In this document: positions 22,334 through 33,020 of the stretch, in pieces | Layout: each line of letters opens with the position of its first letter | Position numbering within the stretch: position 1 is the first letter of the stretch | Assembly (NCBI GenBank): GCA_028826165.1 | Contig: JAPDFW010000080.1 | Location: forward strand, 124,001 to 188,000 | Reading direction: 5' to 3' | Length of the DNA: 64,000 nt | Source: Anaeramoeba ignava | Taxonomy: Eukaryota; Metamonada; Anaeramoebidae | The notes under the pieces: model-generated | Seen by the model: only the letters and a program-made list of their open reading frames with translations | The model's database searches: none | What the model was told of the DNA's origin: nothing | Made by a program: the position numbers and the translations under genes

Positions 22334-25077
22334 TTAAAGAGCTTGATAAGTAGTAGTTTTTTGGCGTTTGAATTTATGGAAGAACCAACCACCAATAAAG
22401 GTAACACCACTGCACAAAATAACGACCAAGAAAACATAACCTCCTTTCAATCCTGATGAAGATGAAGCTGATTGTGAGTATGATGGTGTTGGACATGGTG
22501 ATAATGTTGGACATGGTGGCCAACTGTAACATGGTGTTGGTGTTGGTGGGAATGGGTTTAATGGGCAACCGTGTGCTGTTACATATGTTACTTCTGTTCT
22601 TGTTGGTGTTGAAAGAGTAACTTCAGTGATATCGATAATTTCACCTTTTTTTTTTTCAAATTAAAATTTCCAAATAAAATTATTTTAAAAATTTTTTCCA
22701 AATATTGAAAGGAATATTTATAATAATTATTTAAAATTTTTCCAAATATTGAAAGGAATAAAATTATTTAAAATTTTTCCAAATATTGAAATAGTTGATT
22801 TCTTTTCTTACCTAGGCCTGCATCTGGATCACAAATGAAATCATAACGAAGATTATGAAGTGGATGAGAATCTCCATCATCGACTTGATAGTTCAAAGAA
22901 ATACCATCACTAACATTAGTGCTATCTGGTAAATATTTATAAGTTGTAATATTAAGTTGACCTAATTGATGACAACTTCCACTTGGGTCAAGTCTCCATC
23001 CTGGAAGAAGATCTGGAGTACAACACTAAGATGAATAAAAACAAAATTAAATTTATTATTAATATTTTATATTTATTAATATTATTTTATTTATATTTAT
23101 ATTTATATTTATTATTATTTTATATTTATTATTATTTTATATTTATTAATATTTTATATTTATTATTATTTTATATTTATTAATATTTTATATTTATTAA
23201 TATTTTATATTTATTAATATTTTATATTTATTCGTCATTTTTTCGGTTTTTTTTGCTTTTTCAAAAAATTAAATTATTTTTCGAATTTGATTGAAAATTT
23301 CAAAAATGAAAAAAGAAAAGAAATACATACAGGACAAAGAGGTTCATAACCAACAGTATCACAAATTGCCAAGAAATATTGGTCACCAGAGATTTGATTC
23401 TTCCAATAATACTCATCAATAAGCAAACTCAAGTCAAAAAGTTCATCTCCAAAAATTGTTTTACACAACCTTGGGTCTGGAGTTGGTGATGGTTCAGGTG
23501 AGGGCGTTGGATCTGGGCATGCAAGATATGTTCCAACGTTGATATGCAAATGTGGTGGTGTTGTATCGTATTCAAAAACGGAAATTAAATCGAAGTGATC
23601 ATCTTCATTACAGAAGAAATTGTAGACCATATTTGCTTTGGTTTGATTTGTTGGAGTTACTGTTTGATATGTTAATGTAACTCCAATCCAAGTATAATTA
23701 TCATCTATAAAAATTAAATACAAAATTTTTAATTTTAATTTCAATTTTAATTTTCAATTTTAATTTTAATTTTGATTTTAAATTTTAATTTTGATTTTAA
23801 TTTTAATTTTAATTTTAATTTTAATTTTAATTTTAATTTTAATTTTAATTTTAATTTTAATTTTAATTTTAATTTTGATTTTAATTTTAATTTTAATTTT
23901 AATTTTAATTTTAAATTTTAATTTAAATTTTAATTTTAATTTTAATTTTTAATTTTAATTTTAATTTTAATTTTAATTTTTAATTTTAAAATTTTAATTT
24001 TTTAAATTTTTAATTAAATTTTTAATTTTAATTTTTAATTTTTAATTTTAATTTTAATTTTAATTTTAATTTTAATTTTTTGATTTTAATTTTAATTTTA
24101 ATTTTAAATTTTAATTTTAATTTTAATTTTAATTTTAATTTTAATTTTAATTTTAATTTTAATTTTTAATTTTAATTTTAATTTTAATTTAATTTTAATT
24201 TTAATTTTAATTTTAATTTTAAATTTAATTTTAATTTTAATTTTAATTTTAATTTTAATTTTAATTTTGATTTTTAATTTTAATTTTAATTTTAATTTTA
24301 ATTTTAAAATTAATTTTTAATTTTAATTTTAATTTTAATTTTAATTTTAATTTTAATTTTTAATTTTAATTTCAATATTAATATTAATTTTAATTTTAAT
24401 TTTAATTTTAATTTTGATTTTTAATTTGATTTTTAATTTGATTTTGATTTTGATTTTGATTTTGATTTTAATTTAAATTTTAATTTTAATATTAATATTA
24501 ATTTTAATTTTAATTTTAATTTTGATTTTTAATTTTAATTTTAAATTCAAATAATTTTAATTTCAAATTCAAATATTAATTTTGATTTTAATTTTAATTT
24601 TAATTTTAATTTTAATATTAATTTTAATATTAATTTTAATTTTGATTTTTAATTTCAAATTCAAATAATAATTTCAAATTCAAATAATTTTAATTTCAAA
24701 TTCAAATAATTTTAATTTCAAATTCAAATAATAATTTCAAATTAAAGCATACCAATAAATCCCCAATTTTCACCAATGTCAAATTCACCCCAATCATAAC
24801 AAGATCCATTATTAAGTGATTTTCCAGTCATATTTGTAGGATTTGAGGCAGATACATTACAACAAGGACATTGAGTTTCATTAATTGGATTCAATGGTCC
24901 ACAAAGATTAAGAAAATATCGAATTAATGTATCAAGATCATACCATTGATAATTGGCTCCTAGTTTTCTGGCAGAAGTAAAATTGTAAGTGTTATGTACT
25001 GCCGGGAAAATACAAGTATCAGTTAGTACTCCTGTTGCGAGCAAAAGAATTCCAAAAATGAAAAAAATCCCTTTCAT
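22334..25077 (-). CDS. Type I membrane receptor with two MRH/ATG27-like luminal modules
   Basis: Four exons, 25077-24753, 23704-23331, 23025-22812 and 22644-22334, give 407 residues. Residues 1-19 are a clear signal peptide. Two related Cys-rich modules follow, each with a WYDLDTL/FDLSLL-type opening, a CP-x-C element, and a closing block with VYNFFCN (module 1) or RYDFICDPDAGLG (module 2); the latter is the typical end of mannose-6-phosphate-receptor-homology and ATG27 domains. A Pro/Thr/Ser stalk, one membrane helix near residues 370-392 and a short tail KFKRQKTTTYQAL complete it. YQAL at the very C-terminus is a Tyr-x-x-hydrophobic sorting signal, so cycling between Golgi, endosome and plasma membrane is likely. 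Several Asn-x-Ser/Thr sites suit a luminal protein. A lectin or ATG27-like cargo role is inference. Confidence 0.8.
23705..24752 (-). repeat. Receptor intron 1, (TTTTAA)n hexanucleotide repeat
   Basis: About 1 kb, mainly TTTTAA on the plus strand with TTTTGA variants and, near the receptor exon 1 end, AATTTCAAATTCAAATAA units. Donor GTATGC, acceptor TATAG. Confidence 0.92.
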
Positions 25078-25102
25078 TTGTCAAAACAACTAATGAATAT
25101 TT

Positions 25103-25135
25103 GACAAAAATGAAAAAAAAAATGAAAAAAAAAAA
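25103..25135 (-). promoter_or_regulatory. TTTTTTCAT tract upstream of the MRH receptor gene
   Basis: Plus strand AAAAATGAAAAAAAAAATGAAAA; reads TTTTCATTTTTTTTTTCATTTTT on the sense strand, about 30 bp before the ATG at 25077. Confidence 0.45.
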
Positions 25136-25339
25136 TTTAATTTTTTTTAATTTAATTTAATTAAAAAAGAAAATGAATTAAAAAAAAAATAAATTAAAAA
25201 AAGGGGGCATAACTGATAAAATTTATTTAAAAAAGAAAAATATTTTTTTTTAATTAAAAAATAAAAAGGAGAAAAATATTTTTTTGTTTTTTTTTTTAAT
25301 TTAAAAAAAGGAGAAAAATATTTTTGTTTTTATTTATTT

Positions 25340-26328
25340 AAAAAAGTGGAATTAAATTTATTTAAAATGTGTAATTAAATTTATTTAAAAAATTGGAATT
25401 AAATTTATTTAAAAAAATAGAATTAAATTTATTTAAAAAAATAGAATTAAATTTATTTAAAAAAATGTGGAATTAAATTTATTTAAAAAAGTGGAATTAA
25501 ATTTATTTAAAAAAGTGGAATTAAATTTATTTAAAAAAAGTGGAATTAAATTTATTTAAAAAATAGAATTAAATTTATTTAAAAAAGTGGAATTAAATTT
25601 ATTTAAAAAATTGGAATTAAATTTATTTAAAAAATATAATTAAATTTATTTAAAAAAGTGGAATTAAATTTATTTAAAAAAGTGGAATTAAATTTATTTA
25701 AAAAATTGGAATTAAATTTATTTAAAAAAATAGAATTAAATTTATTTAAAAAAATATAATTAAATTTATTTAAAAAAGTGGAATTAAATTTATTTAAAAA
25801 AGTGGAATTAAATTTATTTAAAAATGTGGAATTAAATTTATTTAAAAAAATGGAATTAAATTTATTTAAAAAGTGTGGAATTAAATTTATTTAAAAAAAT
25901 GGAATTAAATTTATTTAAAAAAATAGAATTAAATTTATTTAAAAAAATATAATTAAATTTATTTAAAAAATGGAATTAAATTTATTTAAAAAATGTGGAA
26001 TTAAATTTATTTAAAAAATATAATTAAATTTATTTAAAAAATATGGAATTAAATTTATTTAAAAAAAGTGGAATTAAATTTATTTAAAAAAATGGAATTA
26101 AATTTATTTAAAAAATGGAATTAAATTTATTTAAAAAATGGAATTAAATTTATTTAAAAAATGGAATTAAATTTATTTAAAAAAATGGAATTAAATTTAT
26201 TTAAAAAATGGAATTAAATTTATTTAAAAAAATTGGAATTAAATTTATTTAAAAATGTGGAATTAAATTTATTTAAAAAAATGGAATTAAATTTATTTAA
26301 AAAAATGGAATTAAATTTATTTAAAAAT
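25340..26328. repeat. Intergenic minisatellite, unit about 23-25 bp (GTGGAATTAAATTTATTTAAAAAA)
   Basis: About 40 tandem copies of AATTAAATTTATTTAAAAAA joined by a short variable linker (GTGG, ATGG, TTGG, ATAG, ATAT, ATGTGG). The invariant 20 bases are AT only; the variation sits in the linker. It fills the space between the divergent MRH receptor and BTB-TLDc genes. No frame is seen in the flanking 25140-25340, which holds A-rich AAAAAGGAGAAAAATATTTTT blocks. Confidence 0.93.
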
Positions 26329-26329
26329 T

Positions 26330-26362
26330 CATTTTTCATTTTTCATTTTTTCATTTTTTTTG
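26330..26362 (+). promoter_or_regulatory. TTTTTCAT tract upstream of BTB-TLDc gene
   Basis: CATTTTTCATTTTTCATTTT followed by TTCATTTTTTTTG directly between the minisatellite and the ATG at 26376, 13 bp away. It is the only non-repeat sequence there, so the promoter must be very short or extend into the satellite. Confidence 0.5.
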
Positions 26363-26375
26363 TAAATTAAAAAAT

Positions 26376-27920
26376 ATGAATATAAATTTTGAAAATAAAT
26401 CACAACTTTTTTCAAGTATTGAAAAACTATATTTATCACCAGAATTTTACGATTTTCAAATTCAAATCAAACAAAACGAGCGAATTCAACGAACATTTTT
26501 ATGTCACAAAACAATTCTTTGGAGTAGAAGTGAATATTTTCAAGGATTGCTAAGAAGCCAAATGAAAGAAAACATTGAATCCAAAGTAATTTTCCAATCA
26601 TTCTCAGTAAATGCGATGGAATCAATCCTCCGCTTTATGTACACTGGCTCAATGGAAATCAATCCTGATAATGTGATTGATATTTTACTAATTGCAAAAA
26701 GATTATTCATTTTGGATGAAAAATTGATACCCTTTCTATATCACTTCATTACTCAAAATCTTGACACAAAAAATGTCATTGGAGTTCTAAGATTTGCAAA
26801 GCACTATCAATTTGACGAATTATATATTAACTGCCTCAGGTTTATAATCCAGAACTTCGACAATATTTATACAAATAAAGAAATACTCACACTTTCGGAA
26901 AAAGATTGGATTTCAATTTTATCTGATCCTTCTTTTTCACCTTCAATTCCCGAAATGCAACTCTTTAAAACTCTTGTTAAATGGGGTGAGTTCAACCTGA
27001 ATTTCGTCGTGGAACCTTCAGCAAACCCCTCAGATAAACAACTGCAGAAAATCCAGAAAAAACTATCCAAATGTTTGAATCAGATTCGATATTCTGATTT
27101 CAAATTTGATGAACTTGTTCAAATCCAAAAATACAACATTATTCCTTCACAAATCCTTGAGGATGCATTTCAATTCCATGAAAACCCACTAAACAAACAG
27201 AAAATCATCAAAAAATATTCCAAAAAAAAATCATCCATTTTCAACACAAGATTTATTCCCTTTAAGGATTCCAAAATCATCACTAAGCATCACAAACATT
27301 TTGCGGAAATCCTCCGCAAATGGATCAACGATAATGATTTTTTTGATCAGATGAGAATGGGCTTTTCGGGATCAAGAGATGGCTGGGACGCAACAATATT
27401 TCACAATAAATGCGACCAAAAAGGAAAATCACTTGTAATCATCAAATCAAAAAACGGGAACATTTTTGGCGGTTTTACTGCAAAGGGTTGGAATTTTGAG
27501 CGGTGGAAATGGGACCGCGTTGATATTTATGATAATAATTATGGATATATAACTGATGAATCTGCTTTTTTGTTTTCTTTGGTTAGTCCAAGTTCAAAAT
27601 TCCCTCAATTTTTCCCTATTAAACCTCAAAAATTTGCTATTGAATATTCCCCAATTATGGGTCCTGCTTTTGGTGATCTTTATGTTGGTAATTTTGGCAA
27701 TATGAAAATCGGTAATTCTAAACTTTTTGGTTGTTGTTATCAACTTCCTGTTGGTATTGTTAAGAAATCAAAACAAGCTCGTGAATTTTTTACTGGTATT
27801 GAAAATTGGGAAGTTGAAGAATTAGAGATACATTTTATTTTGAAACATGATTTAAATGAAAATTCAAATGAAAATTCAAATGAAAATTCAAATGAAAATT
27901 CAAATGAAAATTTAAATTGA
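26376..27920 (+). CDS. BTB-BACK-TLDc domain protein
   Basis: Single exon, 514 residues. Residues about 20-125 are a BTB/POZ domain: YDFQIQI, FLCHKTILWSRSEYF, and ILRFMYTGSMEINPDNV are its usual blocks. Residues about 130-245 match BACK, with NVIGVLRFAKHYQFDEL and EMQLFKTLVKWGEF. Residues about 310-500 match a TLDc domain: GFSGSRDGWDATIFHNKCD, GNIFGGFTAKGW, then DESAFLFSL and a C-terminal WEVEELEIHFI. BTB-BACK proteins usually serve as adaptors of Cullin-3 ubiquitin ligases; TLDc domains bind the V-ATPase in other eukaryotes. How both act together here is not known. The last 20 residues are an (NENS)n repeat. The length and domain order are those of a family common in anaerobic amoeboid protists. 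Confidence 0.9.
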   Translation: MNINFENKSQLFSSIEKLYLSPEFYDFQIQIKQNERIQRTFLCHKTILWSRSEYFQGLLRSQMKENIESKVIFQSFSVNAMESILRFMYTGSMEINPDNVIDILLIAKRLFILDEKLIPFLYHFITQNLDTKNVIGVLRFAKHYQFDELYINCLRFIIQNFDNIYTNKEILTLSEKDWISILSDPSFSPSIPEMQLFKTLVKWGEFNLNFVVEPSANPSDKQLQKIQKKLSKCLNQIRYSDFKFDELVQIQKYNIIPSQILEDAFQFHENPLNKQKIIKKYSKKKSSIFNTRFIPFKDSKIITKHHKHFAEILRKWINDNDFFDQMRMGFSGSRDGWDATIFHNKCDQKGKSLVIIKSKNGNIFGGFTAKGWNFERWKWDRVDIYDNNYGYITDESAFLFSLVSPSSKFPQFFPIKPQKFAIEYSPIMGPAFGDLYVGNFGNMKIGNSKLFGCCYQLPVGIVKKSKQAREFFTGIENWEVEELEIHFILKHDLNENSNENSNENSNENSNENLN

Positions 27921-28357
27921 AATTAAAATTCATTTTGAAATTCAAATTAAATTCAAATTCAAATTCAAATTCAAATTCAAATTAAATTCAAATTCAAATT
28001 CAAATTAAATTCAAATTCAAATTAAAATTCAAATTTAAATTCAAATTAAAATTAAAATTAAAATTAAAATTAAAATTAAAATTTAAATTCAAAATCAAAT
28101 TCAAACCAAAATTCAAATCAAAATTCAAATTCAAATCAAAATTCAAATTCAAAATTCAAATTAAAATTGAAATTCATTTTGAAAATTAAATTAGTTTCTT
28201 TTAGTTTTCTATTCATTCCTCTTTTTTTTATATGTCGAAAAATAAAGTTTTTTTTTTTGAAATACTTTTTATTCCTTTTTTTTTTGAATGAAAATAATCT
28301 TTATCAAAAAAAAAAAGGAAAATAATGCTTCTTAATAAATTTTTGTTTAATTTTTGT
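27921..28357. other. Intergenic between convergent genes, AATTCAAATT repeat
   Basis: The first 250 bases continue the AATTCAAATTCAAATT run that begins inside the coding end of the BTB-TLDc gene (NENS repeat), so one repeat spans stop codon and 3' UTR. The rest is T- and A-rich 3' sequence of both genes. No further gene seen. Confidence 0.6.
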
Positions 28358-29293
28358 TTAATTTTTGCAACAACCTTTTTGAGGTTTTTTTGAAGTCAAA
28401 GAGACATCAACAATTTTAATATGATCAACATTTTTGGGTTTATTTTTTGGATTTTCAATTTCATCAATTTCTAATTTTTTGCCTCTATCAATTAAAGATC
28501 TTTCATAAAATTTTCCAATAGTTGTCCAAATAGAATTAACATTTTCTCCTGTTTTTGATGAAACTTCGAAAAATTGAGCCTTAAGTTGATGTGCTTTTTT
28601 TTCTCCTTCTTCCAATGACACTTTTCTTAATTTGCTATTTTCTTGGACAAGATCCAATTTTGTTCCCACTAAAATTACAAACCTGTCAACATTTGCATTT
28701 TCTAGCATTTTTATATAATGGTCAAGCCTTGAAAAACTGTTCCGATCAATCAAGGCTTTTCATTTGATAATTTTTTAATTTAAATCAATACAAATACATT
28801 TACATTTTAAATTATATTTATTAGTCAAATTTACAATAAACAATTAAAGCACAACCAGCTCCTCGGCAATAAGCAGGAGCAAGTGAATCAAATCTTTCTG
28901 TGTGAAGTTGTAAAAAATTCAAAAAAAAAAAATATTTTAAAAAAATATAAATTTAAGTCTTTTTTCGGTTATTATAAATCGTAAAAATTTCATTGTATTT
29001 TTCAATATAACCTTGTCCTGCTGTGTCCCAAATTGCAAAAGTATATTCAGAATCATACATTCCTTGATATTTTTTTACTAGACACACAATTTTCCATTAA
29101 TTATTTATAAAAAAATTTACTTTTTTTTTTTCTGGTTATTATTTATAAATGTAAATTTACATAATGTTGAAGCCCCAATTGTCGTTTCTGGATCGACAAA
29201 TTGACCCTCAACTATTCTAGTAATAAGTGTAGTTTTCCCAACAAGTGAAGAGCCGAGAATTACAATTTTAAGATCTGCAACATCATAAGACAT
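28358..29293 (-). CDS. Rab24-like small GTPase
   Basis: Four exons, 29293-29161, 29077-29012, 28897-28835 and 28755-28358, all in phase 1, give 219 residues. P-loop GSSLVGKT at 14-21, switch I Thr in PETTIG, WDTAGQERF at 61-69 rebuilt across an exon join, GTKLD as guanine-binding motif, and SSKT as the last motif. The TKxD form, the GTKLDL...KAQFFEVSSKTGE run and a C-terminus ending CCKN (compare CCHH) fit Rab24 better than other Rabs. Rab24 works in autophagosome maturation. The carboxyl Cys pair is the expected prenylation site, though not at the extreme end. All nucleotide-binding residues are intact. A TTTTTCAT tract is upstream. Confidence 0.85.
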
Positions 29294-29750
29294 TTTATTT
29301 ATGTATTTTTATATGAGGTTTTTGTTTTGAAAAAAAAAATAAAAAGGAAAAAAAATGGAAAAATGAAAAATGAAAAAATGAAAAAATGAAAAAAAAAAAT
29401 AATTCCTTTTTCCCATTTTTTTTTTTTAAATTATTTCCTTTTTTTAAAAAAGATTTAAATTTTTTCTTCTTTTATTTTTTTTTTTTTTAAGAAAGAAATA
29501 ATCAAGTGATGTTTTTTTTTTCTCTCTTTCAAATAAAAACAAAATTTAAATTTTTCTGATCATTTCTTATTTAAAACTTCAAATTAAAATTAATTTGACA
29601 AATAAAGAAAAAAAGAAATGGAAAAAATTTTTTTTTTGGTTTTTTTTTTTAATTTTGATTTTCATTTTTTTTCTTTTTTATTCAATTATATTTTTTTTTT
29701 AATTTGTTTTATTTGAATTGTTTTGTGTGTTTTTTTTTTTTTTTACATTT
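29294..29750. promoter_or_regulatory. Divergent intergenic region between Rab24-like and DENN genes
   Basis: A 457-bp gap. At 29345-29393 the plus strand reads repeated AAAAAATG, facing the leftward Rab gene as (TTTTTTCAT)n. Facing right there is TTTTCATTTTTTTTC near 29660 and long T-runs up to the start at 29751. No other gene seen. Confidence 0.5.
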
Positions 29751-32700
29751 ATGAAAAGCATAAAATTCTTCACCTCTTTTTATTTTCTTCGTTTAACACA
29801 AAAACAAGATCCTTCTAACCAAAAAACATATTTGGCCATTGACGTTGTTCTTGGTTTTCCAAATCTTGAAAATAAAAAAGAAATTGAAAAAGTTAAAGAT
29901 TTTAGCTTTCCAGAAATCTCAGAAGCAACAAAAATGGATTATATTGCAAAGTAAAAAAATGAAAATGAAAATGAAAATGAAAATCAAAACCTTTTTTTTT
30001 TGTTTTTTGATCAACAAATATAACAAAACAATCAATACAAAAAATAACAAGCGACATTGAAAATAATTTAAAAAAAAAACCACCATAACTTTTAATTCAA
30101 AAAAAATATGTCAAACAAAGAAAAGATATTGAAAAAAATTTTTTTTTTCTCTTTTTATTATTTTTCTTTTCTTTTTTTTTTTTTAGTGCTTCTTTTACAT
30201 TTGCAACAACAGATATGGATGGAAATAGAACTTTTGGTGTTTGTAAAAGATCTCAAAAATCAACAATTCGTGCAGTTGAGTGTATTGTTTTTATATCAAA
30301 TATGTAAAAATTCAATTTAAAATTAAAATAAAAATTAAAATCAAAATTAAAATTAAAATTAAAATTAAAATTAAAATCAAAATTCATTTATAAAATTAAA
30401 ATTAAAATCAAAATTAATATTAAAATTATAATTAAAATCAAAATCAAAATCAAAATTAAAATCAAAATTAAAATTAAAATTAAAATTAAAATTAAAATTA
30501 AAATTAAAATTCATTTATAAAATTAAAATTAAAATTAAAATTAAAATTAAAATTAAAATTAAAATTCATTTATAAAATTAAAATTAAAATTAAAATTAAA
30601 ATTAAAATTAAAATTAAAATTAAAATCAAAATTAAAATCTAGACCACTTTTATCATTATTTTCAAATATACTTTTTGTATTTGATTTAATGAGAAATGAT
30701 ATTGGTTCAATTAAATCACTTCTTCAAAGACTTTATCGATATCCAATTCCAGATCCAGGTCAATCAATTAAATTTTCCATTCCTTTTAATAATAAAGATT
30801 ATCAATTCACAAGACCAGAAACTCCACTTGGTGATGTAATTATAATTTTTATTATAATTGTGTTTATTGTTTATTGTTTATTGTTTATTGTTTATTGTTT
30901 ATTGTTTATATAGTATAATTTTAAAATGCTTTTTACTTCTTTGGGAAGAAAAGAATTGATGTGCTTATTTGCTTCTTTAATTTTTGAAAGGAAAATTCTT
31001 TTTTCTTCTTCAAGTTTAAATCGTTTATCGAATTGCATTCTTTCTTCTATTGCTCTTCTACATCCTTTTAAATGGCATGTAAATTGAAGAAGAGTTTATT
31101 TAATTAAATTCAAAATTAAATTTAATTCGATTTCAAATTCAAAATTAAAACTAGCATATACTTATTCCATTATTACCTGAAAAATATCTTGAGGCAGCAA
31201 AAGCACCAATTCCATTTATTCTGGGAGTTCATACTTCATTTATTCCACAATTAGAGGAAATGGATCTTCATGATATTGTTTACATTGATTTAGATGATAA
31301 TAGAGTAGAATTTGACCCTAATGATATTAAACTTCTTCCTTCACATAGAGCAGCAAGATTAATTCGCGCTCTAAATCAACATAGATCAATGAATAACAGT
31401 AAATTTTCTTTTTCGATTTATCGTTTACTATACAATATTAATTTGATAATGTTTCTTTTTTTTTAAAAAATAAAAAAAAAAAAGAATTGGATAATAACCA
31501 AATTGATTTAATTATCCAAGAATTTCTATCCTTTTGGATTAAAATCTTTGGCGATTACTCAAATTTTATGAAACTAAAAGAAAATAACACAGATTACGAA
31601 TTTCAAATGGAACAATTTTCATCAACAAAAAGAAGAAAAACAAAAAAAGTATAAAATAATTGAAACAATTTCTTTCTTTTCTTTTCTTTATATGAAATAT
31701 TAATAATTGTTATTATTCTAAATTTTCAGTTTTTAAAACATTTCCAATTAACTCAAATGTTTGAAGTTTGGATAAGAGAAAAACAAGAAAGAATGAAATC
31801 AAATCAAAAACAAAGCTTAATTGATGATTTTTTTGAACTTTCAATTAGTGTATCCCTTTTATATTTTGAAAAGAAAAAAAAAATTCATTTATAATTCAAT
31901 TCATTTTAATCGATTGCGTTTTTTTTTTGCAAATAACAAATCCAGAAAGATTCAACTCTTGGAAATTCTAATGAAAATGAGAAAAATGGAAATGAAAAGC
32001 CAAATGAAAATAAAATGCAGGTTATCGATGGAACTAATCCATATTGTGATTTTTCTCCTTGTGTTGGAGTTTTTGAAAAATGGAAAGAAATGGAAAGAAA
32101 AGCTCTTGAACAACAAAATTCACCCAAAAAATTTGGAGTGGAAACAAACAAAGAAAAACAAGAAAAAGAAAAACAAAATGATGAGTATCTCCTCAATGTA
32201 ATTGAATCTACATATCAATCATCCAAACAATTTAAAAAATTTTCAGCGGCATTTTCAAAAAGATCCGATTTCGAAAAATTAAATACTAACAAAGATACAG
32301 GTATTATATAATTCATATTTCATATAAAAAATATCCAAAAACATGAAATGCCAAACAAAAAAAAATATTCAAAAATGAAATAGATGAAAAAACCAAAAAA
32401 TCAAAATCCAAGAAAAAAAAACAAGATAAAAAATCAAAATCTTCAAATGTAAATCAACTTCCTCCTCGTAAATCAATTGTAGACACATATTTTCCAAAAG
32501 AAGTTCAATCTTCACCAACTCCAAAAGTGAAGAAAACTTATTCTTTTAAAACTCTTAGACCACAAACATTAAGAGATCGATTCGAAAAAAAACAGAAAAA
32601 GAATCGACGAAAAAAAAAGAAAGATAAAAAAAATAAAAAAAATACAAATTCCAATACAAATTCCAATACAAATTCAAATATAAATTCAAATTCAAATTCA

Positions 32701-32853
32701 AATTCAAATTCAAATCCAAATCAAACAACTGAAACAAATCAAAAATTTACATCCAAATTTAGATCTAAATCTCAATTAAGTGCAAGAGTTAATTTACGTT
32801 TACAAAGATCATTCAGTGTAGCTAATCCAAAGCAAGTTAATGAAAAGGATTAA
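29751..32853 (+). CDS. DENN domain protein, DENND2-like Rab GEF
   Basis: Nine exons: 29751-29950, 30187-30303, 30643-30835, 30914-31078, 31155-31398, 31485-31648, 31730-31849, 31946-32300, 32384-32853; 675 residues. Upstream DENN: FTFATTD-x-DGNRTFGVCKR at about 70-87. Core DENN: ELMCLFASLIFERKILF, then LHPFKWHHTLIPLLP formed across an exon join, then PIPFILGVHTS and a Val-Tyr-Ile-Asp-Leu-Asp block. Downstream DENN: LTQMFEVWIREKQERM. Order and wording of the blocks follow DENND2, which in animals loads GTP on Rab9. Residues about 420-675 are a Lys/Ser/Asn-rich tail with a (NTNS)n run. Codon phases agree at all eight joins. The exact N-terminus is less sure; the first Met of the open frame is at 29718. 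Adjacent Rab24-like gene is divergent. Confidence 0.88.
30304..30642 (+). repeat. DENN intron 2, (AAAATT)n with repeated CATTTATAAAATT insertions
   Basis: A 339-bp intron of AAAATT units, interrupted three times by AATTCATTTATAAAATT. The same 17-mer, in either orientation, recurs in introns of the CDC50, ITPase and CH/FN3/GAS2 genes. Confidence 0.88.
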
Positions 32854-32911
32854 ATTTATTTCTTTCTTTTTTACTTTTTTTGTACATTTTCGGATAATAA
32901 GAAAATTAACA

Positions 32912-32978
32912 ATTTTTTTTTCATTTTTCATTTTTCATTTTTCATTTTTTCATTTTTAATTTTTCCATTTTTAAAAAT
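32912..32978 (+). promoter_or_regulatory. TTTTTCAT tract upstream of TMEM181-like gene
   Basis: Five copies of CATTTTT in (TTTTTCA)n arrangement between the DENN stop at 32853 and the ATG at 33021. The gap is only 167 bp, so DENN termination and this promoter must be adjacent. Confidence 0.5.
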
Positions 32979-33020
32979 AAAAATTTAAATTGATTTTAAT
33001 TGGATTTGATTTAATTTGAA

